Made by a program: the position numbers and the translations under genes. DNA of 64,000 nt from Paenibacillus senegalensis JC66 (GTDB lineage: Bacteria > Bacillota > Bacilli > Paenibacillales > NBRC-103111): NCBI RefSeq assembly GCF_000285515.1, contig NZ_HE610957.1, forward strand, positions 346,116 to 410,115, written 5' to 3'. Positions 9,355 to 17,651 of the stretch are shown piece after piece. The number at the start of each line of letters is the position of its first letter. Positions within the stretch are counted from its first letter, which is position 1. The notes beneath the pieces were generated by a model. That model saw only the letters and a list, made by a program, of their open reading frames with translations, did not search any database and was not told the origin of the DNA.

Positions 9355-9381
9355 AGTATAACGGCGAAACGATGTCGTTAC
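9355..9381 (-). promoter_or_regulatory. promoter and palindromic operator of the Gfo/isomerase operon
   Basis: On the minus strand TATACT (complement of 9355-9360) is a good -10 box about 50 bases before the ATG. Just upstream, GAAACGATGTCGTTAC (9366-9381) is a near-perfect inverted repeat with one mismatch, placed in the -10/-35 spacer. This is a LacI-like operator geometry; no clear -35 box is seen. The regulator is unknown. Confidence 0.4.
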
Positions 9382-9403
9382 CGGAAACGCCCAAAGATTT
9401 ACA

Positions 9404-9431
9404 CAAAACGCCGGGAGGATGCTCCCGGCGT
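9404..9431 (-). terminator. strong hairpin terminator of the AraC gene
   Basis: Perfect 10-bp GC-rich arms ACGCCGGGAG (9408-9417) and CTCCCGGCGT (9422-9431) around a 4-base loop. On the minus strand the stem is followed by TTTTGTGT. It follows the AraC gene that ends at 9629. Confidence 0.75.
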
Positions 9432-9450
9432 AAAAGTTATGCTGTATTTA

Positions 9451-9509
9451 AGGCTTAAGCTAAACATCAGCGCTTGACTTCCATCAGAGATGCCGCCACT
9501 TCAACGGTT
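9451..9509. repeat. dispersed intergenic repeat, copy 1
   Basis: About 59 bases closely match 63008-63066. A 25-base core is identical in both copies (9472-9496 and 63029-63053). Both copies are in non-coding DNA and in the same orientation. Confidence 0.7.
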
Positions 9510-9628
9510 GAAATCCGGCGACAAAGGCGAGCGCTTCGCTTCTCCTGTCTCCCTCTTCCCCTCCACTTCTGCACAGCTATGATGGCAGGCACTCATTCCT
9601 GGTATGAGCCGTATTTCAATAATTTCGG

Positions 9629-10447
9629 CTAAATAAAGTTATCCCGCTGCATTTTCCGCCATTCGGAAGGTGAGATTCCTTCCTGCAGCTTAAACCATTG
9701 CGAGAAGGAATGAAGCCGGTGAAAACCGATCTGTTCGGCAATTTCCTGGATATCTTTATCCGATGAGCTAAGCAGCCACTTCGCTTCCGCCATCCGGCAT
9801 TGATGCTGGTACTGCTTCGGGCTTAGCCCATATGTCCATTCAAATTGTCTGCGAAATGCAGATTCGGTCAATCCGGCCAAGCTGGCCAAATCCCCAATCT
9901 GTACTCCCTCTGCGAGATGCTCGCGGATATAATCAGCCGCCTTAGTAATCGTTAGCGCCTGATCCTCCGCAGAGGAATGCTCCAAAAAAAACAACAGCAA
10001 AACTTCAATCCAAGCAGTATAGCTGCGCTGCTGCTCTTTAAGCCGGGAGGAAAGGATGCGCAGCCATTCCCGAAATAATCTTTCAAACCGTTCTTTATCA
10101 AGTCGGGACAAGGCGATGCGGGCGGGCTTCCCGTCAGGCGTCAGGCTGCGAAGCAGCGGCAACAGCCGTTCCGGCACATTCTCCAGATGAATCAAGCCGA
10201 GCCGGTTTTTCCGGTAGCCTTCGAATCGATGCGGCGTCCAGGCAGGCATAATAACGACCTCCCCGCTTTCCAGAAGCCAGCGATGCTCCCCATGCTCAGC
10301 CAAAGCGCTCCCCTCAAGAACAATACTGATCTCCAGAGAAGGATGCTGGTGAAAGCCTTTATCGGACCAATCCTTGTCATGGGTGCCTATGAAACTGCGA
10401 ATACGAAAATCGTTGGAAACTGAGCTCGTTTTGGTTTCCGTCACCAC
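9629..10447 (-). CDS. AraC-family regulator with cupin sensor domain
   Basis: A soluble 272-residue regulator. Residues about 15-110 form a cupin/AraC arm domain: HQHPSLEISIVLEG is followed by GEVVIMPAWTPHRFEG. The C-terminal 100 residues hold two helix-turn-helix units (IGDLASLAGLTESAFRRQF and IQEIAEQIGFHRLHSFSQWF). Such regulators bind a small sugar or metabolite and activate one nearby operon. The neighbouring Gfo/isomerase operon downstream is the most obvious target. The frame opens with GTG at 10447 preceded by GGGAGTG. It ends before a strong terminator. Confidence 0.88.
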   Translation of the reverse strand: MVTETKTSSVSNDFRIRSFIGTHDKDWSDKGFHQHPSLEISIVLEGSALAEHGEHRWLLESGEVVIMPAWTPHRFEGYRKNRLGLIHLENVPERLLPLLRSLTPDGKPARIALSRLDKERFERLFREWLRILSSRLKEQQRSYTAWIEVLLLFFLEHSSAEDQALTITKAADYIREHLAEGVQIGDLASLAGLTESAFRRQFEWTYGLSPKQYQHQCRMAEAKWLLSSSDKDIQEIAEQIGFHRLHSFSQWFKLQEGISPSEWRKMQRDNFI

Positions 10448-10523
10448 AAATCACTCCCATCATCCTCTCTCCAGTTTAGCAAAAAGAGAGGAGCAAGAGT
10501 AGATGAACAATGCTCCTTCTTCC

Positions 10524-11402
10524 TCAGTTTGATGACGTATATTTATTATCGAGTGCTCCTTCTGTAACATCGGAGACGGTCTCAATGGCGACAAAAGCTC
10601 CGCGGTCAATCTCATGCACAACAGATTTTAGCTTGGATAGTTCCAGACGGCTGACCACACAGTAGATCATCTTGATTTCCTCTTTGGAGAAGCCCCCTTC
10701 GGCGTAGATCATAGTGCTCGTCCGCCCAAGCCGGTCACTTATCGCTTGAGCGATCTCCTCGTACTTTCGCGATACAATCGTAACGGATTTGGTTTCATTC
10801 ATTCCCTCTACTACGATATCCATTACTTTAGAAGCTATATAATACGTCACAATTGAATACATGGCCGCATCCCAGCCAAGAACGAAGCCGGCAATTGCAA
10901 AGATGAACACATTTATGATCAGAATGATTTGACCTACAGGAAACTTCGTTTTCTTGGAGATCAGGATCGCGACAATTTCCGAGCCATCCAAAGCTCCACC
11001 AAAACGAAGCACAAGACCGACACCAAGCCCTAATGTAATACCTCCGAACAGTACAGCTAACAACCTGTCGTCGGTAAAGGCGTGGGTGTGATGAAGCAGA
11101 ACCGTGCAGACAGACATGACTGTAATTCCGTACAGGGTAAGGACGGCAAATATATTGCCGATCAGCTTGCGGCCTATTATCAGGAAGGGCAAATTGATGA
11201 CAACCAAATAAACACCAAGAAAAACGGGGGTGATTTGAGATAGGACAATAGAAATTCCGGTAATTCCTCCATCGATAACCGTATTGGGTACCAGGAACAG
11301 CTCCAGTGCCACTGCCATTAATACCGCTCCTAGGGTTATAAAAATGAGGCGGAGAATCCACTGAGTCACGCTTAATGGTTTGTCTGATTGAATAGCTGCC
11401 AT
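10524..11402 (-). CDS. YitT family membrane protein (DUF161/DUF2179)
   Basis: A 292-residue integral membrane protein with about five or six hydrophobic helices in residues 15-190, including the family signature LVPNTVIDGGITGISI. The C-terminal cytosolic DUF2179 domain (about 205-285) contains KEEIKMIYCVVSRLELSKLK and is thought to bind a ligand. The molecular function of YitT proteins is not established. The ATG follows GGAGGTTTTACA. It is monocistronic, lying between the AraC gene and the terminator of an MFS exporter gene. Confidence 0.88.
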   Translation of the reverse strand: MAAIQSDKPLSVTQWILRLIFITLGAVLMAVALELFLVPNTVIDGGITGISIVLSQITPVFLGVYLVVINLPFLIIGRKLIGNIFAVLTLYGITVMSVCTVLLHHTHAFTDDRLLAVLFGGITLGLGVGLVLRFGGALDGSEIVAILISKKTKFPVGQIILIINVFIFAIAGFVLGWDAAMYSIVTYYIASKVMDIVVEGMNETKSVTIVSRKYEEIAQAISDRLGRTSTMIYAEGGFSKEEIKMIYCVVSRLELSKLKSVVHEIDRGAFVAIETVSDVTEGALDNKYTSSN

Positions 11403-11461
11403 TGTAAAACCTCCGATTATTGCTCATGGGGTAAAACGAAAACCATCCTTGGCCGGGAAAG

Positions 11462-11496
11462 GGAAAGACGTCTAAGCGATAGCTTTAGACGTCTGC
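11462..11496 (-). terminator. hairpin terminator of the MFS exporter gene
   Basis: Arms AGACGTCTAAGC and its near-perfect complement (11466-11477 and 11482-11494, one bulged T) give a stable stem. Minus-strand tail TTTCCCTTTCCC is only moderately T-rich. Confidence 0.5.
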
Positions 11497-11540
11497 CAAA
11501 AATTAGTATTCCCTCATCCTTTAATCTTATGCTGTCTAAT

Positions 11541-13148
11541 TTATTCAGAGTCGGAAGCATCCGCAGGAGCTTCCCGATTAGTCGTGCGCAGCGGAATTTC
11601 GCGTAAAAAGACAACCAGCAGCAGGGCGATTAGCAACGCCGCCGCTCCAGATAAAAAAACCGTTGTCAAAGAAGCGCTCAGAGCTTCGCGAAGGGTCTCC
11701 ATCATTTGCGCAAAGATCTCTTGAACATTGGCAGGCAGAGATGCCTGAATTTCCTCAATCGCCGGTTGATTGAGCAGCAGCTCCGGATTGTGCAGATCGT
11801 CAAGCTGCGAAGCAAGCTCGGGATTCATCTGGGACAAATCATAGCCCCCGGCTTGTGCAGTTGCTGTCTCCAAATTTTTGACAAGCGAGCTGGACATAAC
11901 TGTTCCCATAATGGCAATCCCGATCGTGCCGCCAAGATTACGAAACAATTGCGATGAAGCGGTAGCTACACCCAGCTCAGACGGACGGACTGCGTTTTGC
12001 ACAGTCAAACTGAAGACCGGCATCCCGAGCCCTAAGCCTAGACCGAATACGATCATGCTGAATACAGCAATCGTTAAATTCGACATGAAAGCCATCATAA
12101 CCATGCCCGCACACATAATGAAGATACCGGATAAAGCAAATTTTTTGTATTTCCCGGTTTTTGTAATCCAGCGGCCTGTAATAGAACTCAATACGACCAT
12201 AGCAATCGACATCGGCATAGTAATGTAGCCTGAATACGTTGGCGAAACACCTTGGACCCCTTGAACGAAGAAAGGAATGTAAATAAGTGCTCCGAGCATC
12301 CCCGCATTCATCAGAAAGCCTGACAAATTAGAAATTGTAACAATATCATTACGGAATAAGTGAAGCGGGAGCACCGGGCTTTTCGCCTTGGCTTCTACCA
12401 GAACAAAGATGAAGGCGGAAACGGCCGCGGCCGCAAATAAGCCGATGATCATCGGTGATCCCCAAGAATAGGTTACATCCCCCATCGTTTTGCCTACAAG
12501 TGTAAAGCCCAGCAGGAGAGTTACAATCGCTACAGTAAGAAACAAGGATCCCCAGTAATCAATCGTTTCGGAAGGCCGTCGTTCTGTCTTAGGAAAAAGT
12601 GCCAAAATCATAAAGAATGCTACAATCCCGAGAGGCAGAAAAATCCAGAACACCCATTCCCAATCCATGTGGTCGACGATCCAGCCGCCAAGCGCAGGGC
12701 CGATTACGCTGGAAAATCCGAATACCGCCATCATGACTCCAGTCCATTTCCCTCTCTCCCTTGGAGAAAACAGATCACCCACAGCCGTAAAGGCAGAGGC
12801 CATGATTATACCCGCGCCGAGACCTTGAATCCCTCTGTAAACAATTAATTGAATAATATTTTGTGAAAATCCGGTTAAAAAAGCGCCAATAATAAACAGC
12901 ACAATCCCTGACAGGATAAAAGGCTTGCGCCCGTATATATCAGAAAGCTTGCCCACTAGTACGGTAGAGATCGTAGAGGTCAGCATATAGATAGTGATGA
13001 CCCACGTGTAATAATCCATCCCGCCCAGAATCGCAATAATTCTTGGCATAGCCGTACTGACAATGGTTTGGTTGATCGCCGAGAAAAACATTGCAGAAAT
13101 GATCGCTATCATAATAGTTAATTTTCTTTTATGTGATAAATGTTCCAA
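11541..13148 (-). CDS. MDR-type MFS transporter (DHA2, 14 TM)
   Basis: A 535-residue multidrug exporter of the DHA2 family, with about 14 membrane segments. Diagnostic motifs are NQTIVSTAMPRIIAILG in the first helix region, GKLSDIYGRKPFI (motif A) and the antiporter motif region RGIQGLGAGIIMASAF (motif C-like GxxxG). A periplasmic/extracytoplasmic loop of about 80 residues near 420-500 is rich in Leu/Gln, as in LmrB-like proteins. The frame opens with TTG at 13148 with a weak GGGG site; an internal ATG at residue 13 is an alternative. An AT-rich palindrome about 150 bases upstream may be an operator. Substrates are unknown. Confidence 0.9.
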   Translation of the reverse strand: MEHLSHKRKLTIMIAIISAMFFSAINQTIVSTAMPRIIAILGGMDYYTWVITIYMLTSTISTVLVGKLSDIYGRKPFILSGIVLFIIGAFLTGFSQNIIQLIVYRGIQGLGAGIIMASAFTAVGDLFSPRERGKWTGVMMAVFGFSSVIGPALGGWIVDHMDWEWVFWIFLPLGIVAFFMILALFPKTERRPSETIDYWGSLFLTVAIVTLLLGFTLVGKTMGDVTYSWGSPMIIGLFAAAAVSAFIFVLVEAKAKSPVLPLHLFRNDIVTISNLSGFLMNAGMLGALIYIPFFVQGVQGVSPTYSGYITMPMSIAMVVLSSITGRWITKTGKYKKFALSGIFIMCAGMVMMAFMSNLTIAVFSMIVFGLGLGLGMPVFSLTVQNAVRPSELGVATASSQLFRNLGGTIGIAIMGTVMSSSLVKNLETATAQAGGYDLSQMNPELASQLDDLHNPELLLNQPAIEEIQASLPANVQEIFAQMMETLREALSASLTTVFLSGAAALLIALLLVVFLREIPLRTTNREAPADASDSE

Positions 13149-13492
13149 CGCGCATTACCCCAATCTTTTAAAAAATCTGCGAGTGATAGGGCATCCATTT
13201 CCTACAGCATTTTGCACAATCCCCTTTATGGTAAAATGCTCTATATAAATTGGATGTATGCTATCCACACCTTGTTTGCTATATAATTTTAATAAAATAA
13301 TATTTTATTTATTAAATTAAAACGACAGTTACCACTATACGCCTGCTGATTTGATTTTGTCAAGAATGGATCGCAGAAGCGTTGGCAAAGACGAAATGCA
13401 TGCTTTTTAGCACAAAAAAAGAGGCGGTCAGATATCCGTTTTAACGGATCTAACCAGCCCCCAGGCTTTATTTTGCAGGCAGCAGATAAAGC
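13149..13492. other. AT-rich intergenic region with palindrome and terminator
   Basis: No gene is supported in this 344-base gap. It holds the upstream region of the MFS gene, with AATAAAAT (13291-13298) and ATTTTATT (13302-13309) forming a perfect palindrome with a 3-base spacer. That geometry fits a TetR/MarR-type operator. The terminator of the ABC-2 cluster lies at 13413-13460. Confidence 0.4.
13412..13460 (-). terminator. terminator of the two-component/ABC-2 cluster
   Basis: On the minus strand a long imperfect stem built around GATCCGTT and AACGGAT is flanked by GGTTA/TGACC pairing and followed by TCTTTTTTT (A-run at 13414-13420). It lies about 35 bases after the last permease gene. 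Confidence 0.75.
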
Positions 13493-14596
13493 TTAACGCA
13501 ATCGCCGCTCCATAAGATTAATGCCGATTCCCATAAACATCACGCTCATCAGCGCAAGCACTCCTAGCGGCTTGAGCAGCTCCGTCCAGCCATATTGATA
13601 AAGGGTTATTCCCTTCAGGGCTTCCATGCCATACGTCAGCGGAATGAACTTGCTTGTAGCCGTGACAATAGAATTGCTAACCAGCTCAATCGGCCAATAG
13701 GCGCCGCCTAGCATAGCCATACTGACAGCGACCAATGGAATAATGGCAGAATACTGCTGGGATGTCTTGATCAAGGACACCAACATGATACAAAGCGCAA
13801 CAATCGACAGTACATAAATGACAGAGGTCAATATAATCATGCCGTACTGTTCACCCAGATCAAATCCGAATATATAATGAAACACAACAAACATTAAACC
13901 TATGTGGGCACAGCCTACTAAAAAGCTGTAAACCAAATGACCGAGATACATTTCGGTTTTTGATGTGGGAGACAAAATAATCCGGTCCCAGATTCCCGAC
14001 TGCTTTTCTTCCATAATGGCGATGACGGAATAGGCTATGGAATAAATGACAAAAAACAAAGTGAAGCCGAATAAAAATTGCAGCTGCTCATTGTAGCGGA
14101 AGTTGACCTCGGATTCGATGGATTGAATCGTGGTGCCAAGCGCCGGATTCAACAGCTTCTGTTCCACCTCCGAACGAAAAGCCTGCGGATCCTCCGCGTT
14201 CAACGCAGCTTGACGAATACGCAGCTCTTCCAAAAATTGTGAGTGGATATGCTGTTCTACTAGATTGACATTCGGGTTATCCGCAGCAGCTATAATTCGA
14301 TAATCCTCATCAAACAGCCTTACGGCCAATTCAGCCTGCCCCTCCCGGACCATCGTCAGCGCATCCTCTTCTTCCCTTACTCTAAAAGCATACACCTCAG
14401 AATCATTTAATCGCTCCAGCCACAGCTCGCTATTTGCTTTGTCCATGGAGGAGTCCAGGATGACAGGGAGCTCAAGTTTGCTGCTGGATTGGCCTCCGAG
14501 AATCAGGGTAAACATGAAGGTCATAAACAGCATCGCGAGAAACCAGATTGGAGCCCGCCTAAGTTTTGTCCATTGGGTTAACATTATCGTTATCAT
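13493..14596 (-). CDS. ABC-2 type transporter permease (second subunit)
   Basis: A 367-residue ABC-2 permease. A hydrophobic anchor at about residues 15-32 is followed by a large extracytoplasmic loop (about 33-165). Five further membrane segments cover residues 175-360, as in YhaP/NatB and Yhg-type exporters. The conserved region IMEEKQSGIWDRIILSPTSKTEMYLGH matches the family cytoplasmic motif. It starts one base after the stop of the upstream permease gene and follows AGGAGGAGGG, so translation is coupled. With the partner permease and ATPase it should form a heterodimeric exporter for a drug, peptide or similar amphiphile. Confidence 0.88.
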   Translation of the reverse strand: MITIMLTQWTKLRRAPIWFLAMLFMTFMFTLILGGQSSSKLELPVILDSSMDKANSELWLERLNDSEVYAFRVREEEDALTMVREGQAELAVRLFDEDYRIIAAADNPNVNLVEQHIHSQFLEELRIRQAALNAEDPQAFRSEVEQKLLNPALGTTIQSIESEVNFRYNEQLQFLFGFTLFFVIYSIAYSVIAIMEEKQSGIWDRIILSPTSKTEMYLGHLVYSFLVGCAHIGLMFVVFHYIFGFDLGEQYGMIILTSVIYVLSIVALCIMLVSLIKTSQQYSAIIPLVAVSMAMLGGAYWPIELVSNSIVTATSKFIPLTYGMEALKGITLYQYGWTELLKPLGVLALMSVMFMGIGINLMERRLR

Positions 14597-14597
14597 A

Positions 14598-15914
14598 CTA
14601 AGCCCTCCTCCTTTTCGGAAAGATAAGGACGGCTAGAGCAAGCAGCACCGCCGATAAAACAATCATATTTATCAGAATTCCCGCTAACTGACTAATATCC
14701 GCTCCCTGCATCCATTGAAAAAACACCGACATATACAAGCCGTTAGGCGTCCATAGAGAAAGCTTGTTAATCCAGTCAGGAAGCATGGATTTTGGGGCAA
14801 AGCTTCCACCGATGAAAGCAAGCAGACTGACAAGGGCCATCCCAAAAAATTGACTGAATGATTGGCTGTCTAACAGAAAGTTGACGGAGGTTAACAGCGA
14901 ACCTAAAGCTGCGATTACCAGGGAGAAGACAAGAGCAAAAAAAGCAATGCCTGCCCAAAATACAGCGTCTTTCCCGGAAAACACCCCGAATACGAGTTGG
15001 CTGAAAACAAATAGCACCATGATCTGCGTCCAGGTAATCATCACGCCTGAAGCCATCTTGCCTGCCAGGTATTTGCCTGTCTGGGCTCCTGAAATGATAA
15101 TCCGTTCAAAAATGTGCTGTCTTTTCTCCAAGTAAGCTTTACCGGCTATAGAAGAAGCTACAAACAAGACAAACATGGCCGATATAGCTATCGTGTAATA
15201 CTGAAAGGAAGAAACCGGATCCAGCCGTTCCAGAGACTCTTTCCCTCCAATCGGCGGGAGCTCGCTGCCCGTATTAACTCTCTCCGCTGCCGAGGGCTGT
15301 GGCTGGTCCCGCAAATCGGCTGATTCTGCGGCATAAATAGCCGCCTCCAGGTTGTATCGGGCAATAAACGTAGCAATAAGCTCGGTAAAAATCCGCGCCC
15401 TTAAAGTAGGCTCTTCGCGAATTTGAATTTGCAGCAGCGGCACTTCTCCCGCCCCACTCCAGTTGCGGCTTAGGTAATGGTAGGTAAAATCAGCGGGAAT
15501 ATGGAGCACCGCTTCGATCTCTTCATTATAGAGAGCTTCATAAGCAGCTTCCCTGTTCATTTCCATGCTCTCGACCAGTTCCAGCACTTCTTCTTGCTGA
15601 AGCATCTGGTCCAAGACAGCCAGCGGGTGAGTCTCCGCAAACTGCTCCTTCCTCTCGTTAACAGCTTGCTCATTTACGGCAGGCATCCCGCTCTCAGTCG
15701 CCAAATCCCGCTGGAATTGCTCCCAGCCCTGATCCAACGAGTCGTCATTAACGATAGCCACCTTCATGTGCAGATGTTCATTTTCATTCTCCATCATAGA
15801 AGACAGGGAGAAGCCGAGAATAGCGATGAGGATGAACGGCATGAGCAGCAAAAGCAGCAATTCATTTCGATCCCGCCAAATTAAGAGCAGGTCTTTTTTG
15901 AGAAAAGCACCCAT
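14598..15914 (-). CDS. ABC-2 type transporter permease (first subunit)
   Basis: A 438-residue ABC-2 permease with the same build as its neighbour: one N-terminal helix (about residues 17-40) after KKDLLLIWRDRNELLLL, a long extracytoplasmic loop to about 245, and five or six helices to the C terminus. The motif KAYLEKRQHIFERIIISG is the conserved cytoplasmic coupling segment. It lies 11 bases after the ATPase gene and one base before the second permease gene. The loop is rich in acidic and Gln residues, with no recognisable enzyme domain. Function follows from context: efflux by a two-permease ABC-2 complex. Confidence 0.88.
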   Translation of the reverse strand: MGAFLKKDLLLIWRDRNELLLLLLMPFILIAILGFSLSSMMENENEHLHMKVAIVNDDSLDQGWEQFQRDLATESGMPAVNEQAVNERKEQFAETHPLAVLDQMLQQEEVLELVESMEMNREAAYEALYNEEIEAVLHIPADFTYHYLSRNWSGAGEVPLLQIQIREEPTLRARIFTELIATFIARYNLEAAIYAAESADLRDQPQPSAAERVNTGSELPPIGGKESLERLDPVSSFQYYTIAISAMFVLFVASSIAGKAYLEKRQHIFERIIISGAQTGKYLAGKMASGVMITWTQIMVLFVFSQLVFGVFSGKDAVFWAGIAFFALVFSLVIAALGSLLTSVNFLLDSQSFSQFFGMALVSLLAFIGGSFAPKSMLPDWINKLSLWTPNGLYMSVFFQWMQGADISQLAGILINMIVLSAVLLALAVLIFPKRRRA

Positions 15915-15925
15915 TCATTCCCCTC

Positions 15926-16858
15926 CTAGTCCCTTAATTTCCGGCCGGTCAAATGCAAAAATACGTCCTCCAGGGTTGGATTCTGCACATGAAAATGAAC
16001 GACATCCACCTGATGGCTTTCCGCGGTATGCAGGATGTCATGCAGCAGCCGGGACTGCTTGGGCACAATCAGCTTGAGCCCTTTCTCGGTCTCCACGACT
16101 TGTCTTACATTGGTCATCTCTCTAAGCTCAGCGGCAAATGCGGAATTAGGACGGTCCATCTCCAAAATGAGCGTATCATCGCCGGATAAAATAGCCTTCA
16201 GCTCTTCCTTGGTGCCGGAGGCAACAATTTTGCCATGATCCATAATGTACAAGCGGTCGCAAAGCTGCTCCACTTCTTCCATGTAATGACTGGTGTACAG
16301 CACACTGATCCCTTTTTCACGGTTAAGCATCCGCACCGATTCAAGAATATGATTTCTGGACTGAGGATCAATGCCGACGGTCGGTTCATCCATGATCAAT
16401 ATTTTTGGATTATGGAGCAGGGCTGCAGCAATATTGATTCGTCTCTTCATCCCTCCGGAATAAGTGCTAATCAGATCGTTTTTACGATCATCGAGCCCCA
16501 TAATCCCCAGGTTATGAGCAATACGCTCTTCCAGCTCACGGCCTTTCAGCTTATAAATCCTGCCAAAAAACTGCAGGTTCTCATAAGCGCTTAATTCTTC
16601 ATAGAGCGCAATATCCTGCGGGACTACGCCCAGCACTTTCCGCAATTCGGATAAATTGTCTTGAATCGACTTGCCAAATAACCTCACTGTACCGGAGGTC
16701 GGCTTTGTCAACGAAGAGATCAGAGAAATCAGTGTGGACTTGCCGGCTCCGTTGGGACCAAGCAAGCCTACAGACTCCCCCTCCAGCAAATGGATACTGA
16801 CGCGATCTACGGCCAAATGTTTTTTGAATTGCTTAGTCAAATCTACCGTTTCGAGCAT
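15926..16858 (-). CDS. ABC-2 transporter ATP-binding protein
   Basis: A 310-residue ATPase with complete ABC motifs: Walker A GPNGAGKST near residue 35, Q-loop VPQDIALYEELS, signature YSGGMKRR, Walker B ILIMDEPTVGIDPQ and H-loop TSHYMEEVEQL. The C-terminal 80 residues resemble the regulatory tail of DrrA/NatA-type exporters, ending in NPTLEDVFLHLTGRKLRD. The ATG at 16858 follows TTAAGGAGGGAG. Gene order (ATPase, permease, permease) with a two-component system upstream is typical of inducible antibiotic or peptide efflux and stress operons. A hairpin between the response regulator and this gene may make the ABC genes a partly separate unit. Confidence 0.9.
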   Translation of the reverse strand: MLETVDLTKQFKKHLAVDRVSIHLLEGESVGLLGPNGAGKSTLISLISSLTKPTSGTVRLFGKSIQDNLSELRKVLGVVPQDIALYEELSAYENLQFFGRIYKLKGRELEERIAHNLGIMGLDDRKNDLISTYSGGMKRRINIAAALLHNPKILIMDEPTVGIDPQSRNHILESVRMLNREKGISVLYTSHYMEEVEQLCDRLYIMDHGKIVASGTKEELKAILSGDDTLILEMDRPNSAFAAELREMTNVRQVVETEKGLKLIVPKQSRLLHDILHTAESHQVDVVHFHVQNPTLEDVFLHLTGRKLRD

Positions 16859-16903
16859 GGTCTCCCTCCTTAAGTTCTGTATCGTCTATTATGGAAAGTA
16901 TAC

Positions 16904-16931
16904 ATAAAGAAAAGACAGTGCTCCCACTGCC
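16904..16931 (-). terminator. hairpin between response regulator and ABC genes
   Basis: On the minus strand GGCAGT and ACTGTC pair around GGGAGC and are followed by TTTTCTTTA. This looks like a terminator or attenuator for the two-component transcript, 82 bases past the response-regulator stop. An internal promoter for the ABC genes would then be needed downstream (for example TATACT near 16900). Confidence 0.5.
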
Positions 16932-17012
16932 TTGCGTCCTGAGTTTTATATGCTGAAATGACTTAAGTCATAACTTGAAGGTGACCCGCAGACACCCATA
17001 GACTCCTGCGGC

Positions 17013-17651
17013 TTATACAATTCCATGATGGATAGCGTAAATAGCTAACTGCGTCCGATCTCTTAGCTGAAGCTTATCAAGAATGGTCGTCATATGGTTC
17101 TTTATCGTTCCCAAAGACAAGCAAAGTTCATCTGCAATTTCCTGATTGCTCTTGCCCTTGCCTACTTCACGGATGATGTCGAGTTCTCTGGAAGTTAACG
17201 AGGGATCCGCACGCCCCGGCTTTTTGTCCGCATGTTTTAGAAGCCGCGGGACTATCTTGGCGGCTACCTGTTCTTCCAGCGACAGCCCGCCTGACATGCA
17301 GCTGCGGATCGAGCGGATTAACAGCTCCGCATCGGCATCCTTTAACATGTAGCCGCTCGCTCCCCGTTTCAGAGCTTCAAGCGCATAATCATCATCGTTG
17401 AAGGTAGTGAGAATCAGCACCTTTATGTTAGGCCATCTTTCGCATATCTTCGCGGTAGCCTCCAGTCCATCCATTCCCGGCATACGGATATCCATCAGCA
17501 CAAGATCGAATAAATGGGTCTCACAAAGCTGGATTGCCTCCAGTCCGTCCCCTGCTTCACCGGTTACCTTCATTTCGGGGTCGGTTTCAATCATCATTTT
17601 CAGCCCCTGCCGCACCAGCTTCTGGTCCTCGGCCAGCAATATTCGGATCAT
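17013..17651 (-). CDS. NarL/LuxR-family response regulator
   Basis: A 212-residue response regulator. The receiver domain (about 1-120) has the acidic pair in LLAEDQK, the phospho-acceptor Asp54 in DLVLMDIRMPG, Thr in VLILTTF and Lys in YMLKDA. The C-terminal LuxR-type HTH (about 145-210) reads LTSRELDIIREVGKGKSNQEIA then LGTIKNHM. It overlaps the kinase gene by 65 bases, and its ATG follows GAGGGGGAAAG, so the pair is translationally linked. The likely target is the ABC-2 exporter operon just downstream. Confidence 0.92.
   Translation of the reverse strand: MIRILLAEDQKLVRQGLKMMIETDPEMKVTGEAGDGLEAIQLCETHLFDLVLMDIRMPGMDGLEATAKICERWPNIKVLILTTFNDDDYALEALKRGASGYMLKDADAELLIRSIRSCMSGGLSLEEQVAAKIVPRLLKHADKKPGRADPSLTSRELDIIREVGKGKSNQEIADELCLSLGTIKNHMTTILDKLQLRDRTQLAIYAIHHGIV

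Larger units (their letters stand above)
9382..9628. other. intergenic region with terminator and dispersed repeat
   Basis: No gene is supported in this part of a 322-base gap. It contains a strong hairpin at 9408-9431 and a copy of a dispersed repeat at 9451-9509, both annotated separately. A pyrimidine-rich stretch follows at about 9535-9580. Confidence 0.5.
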
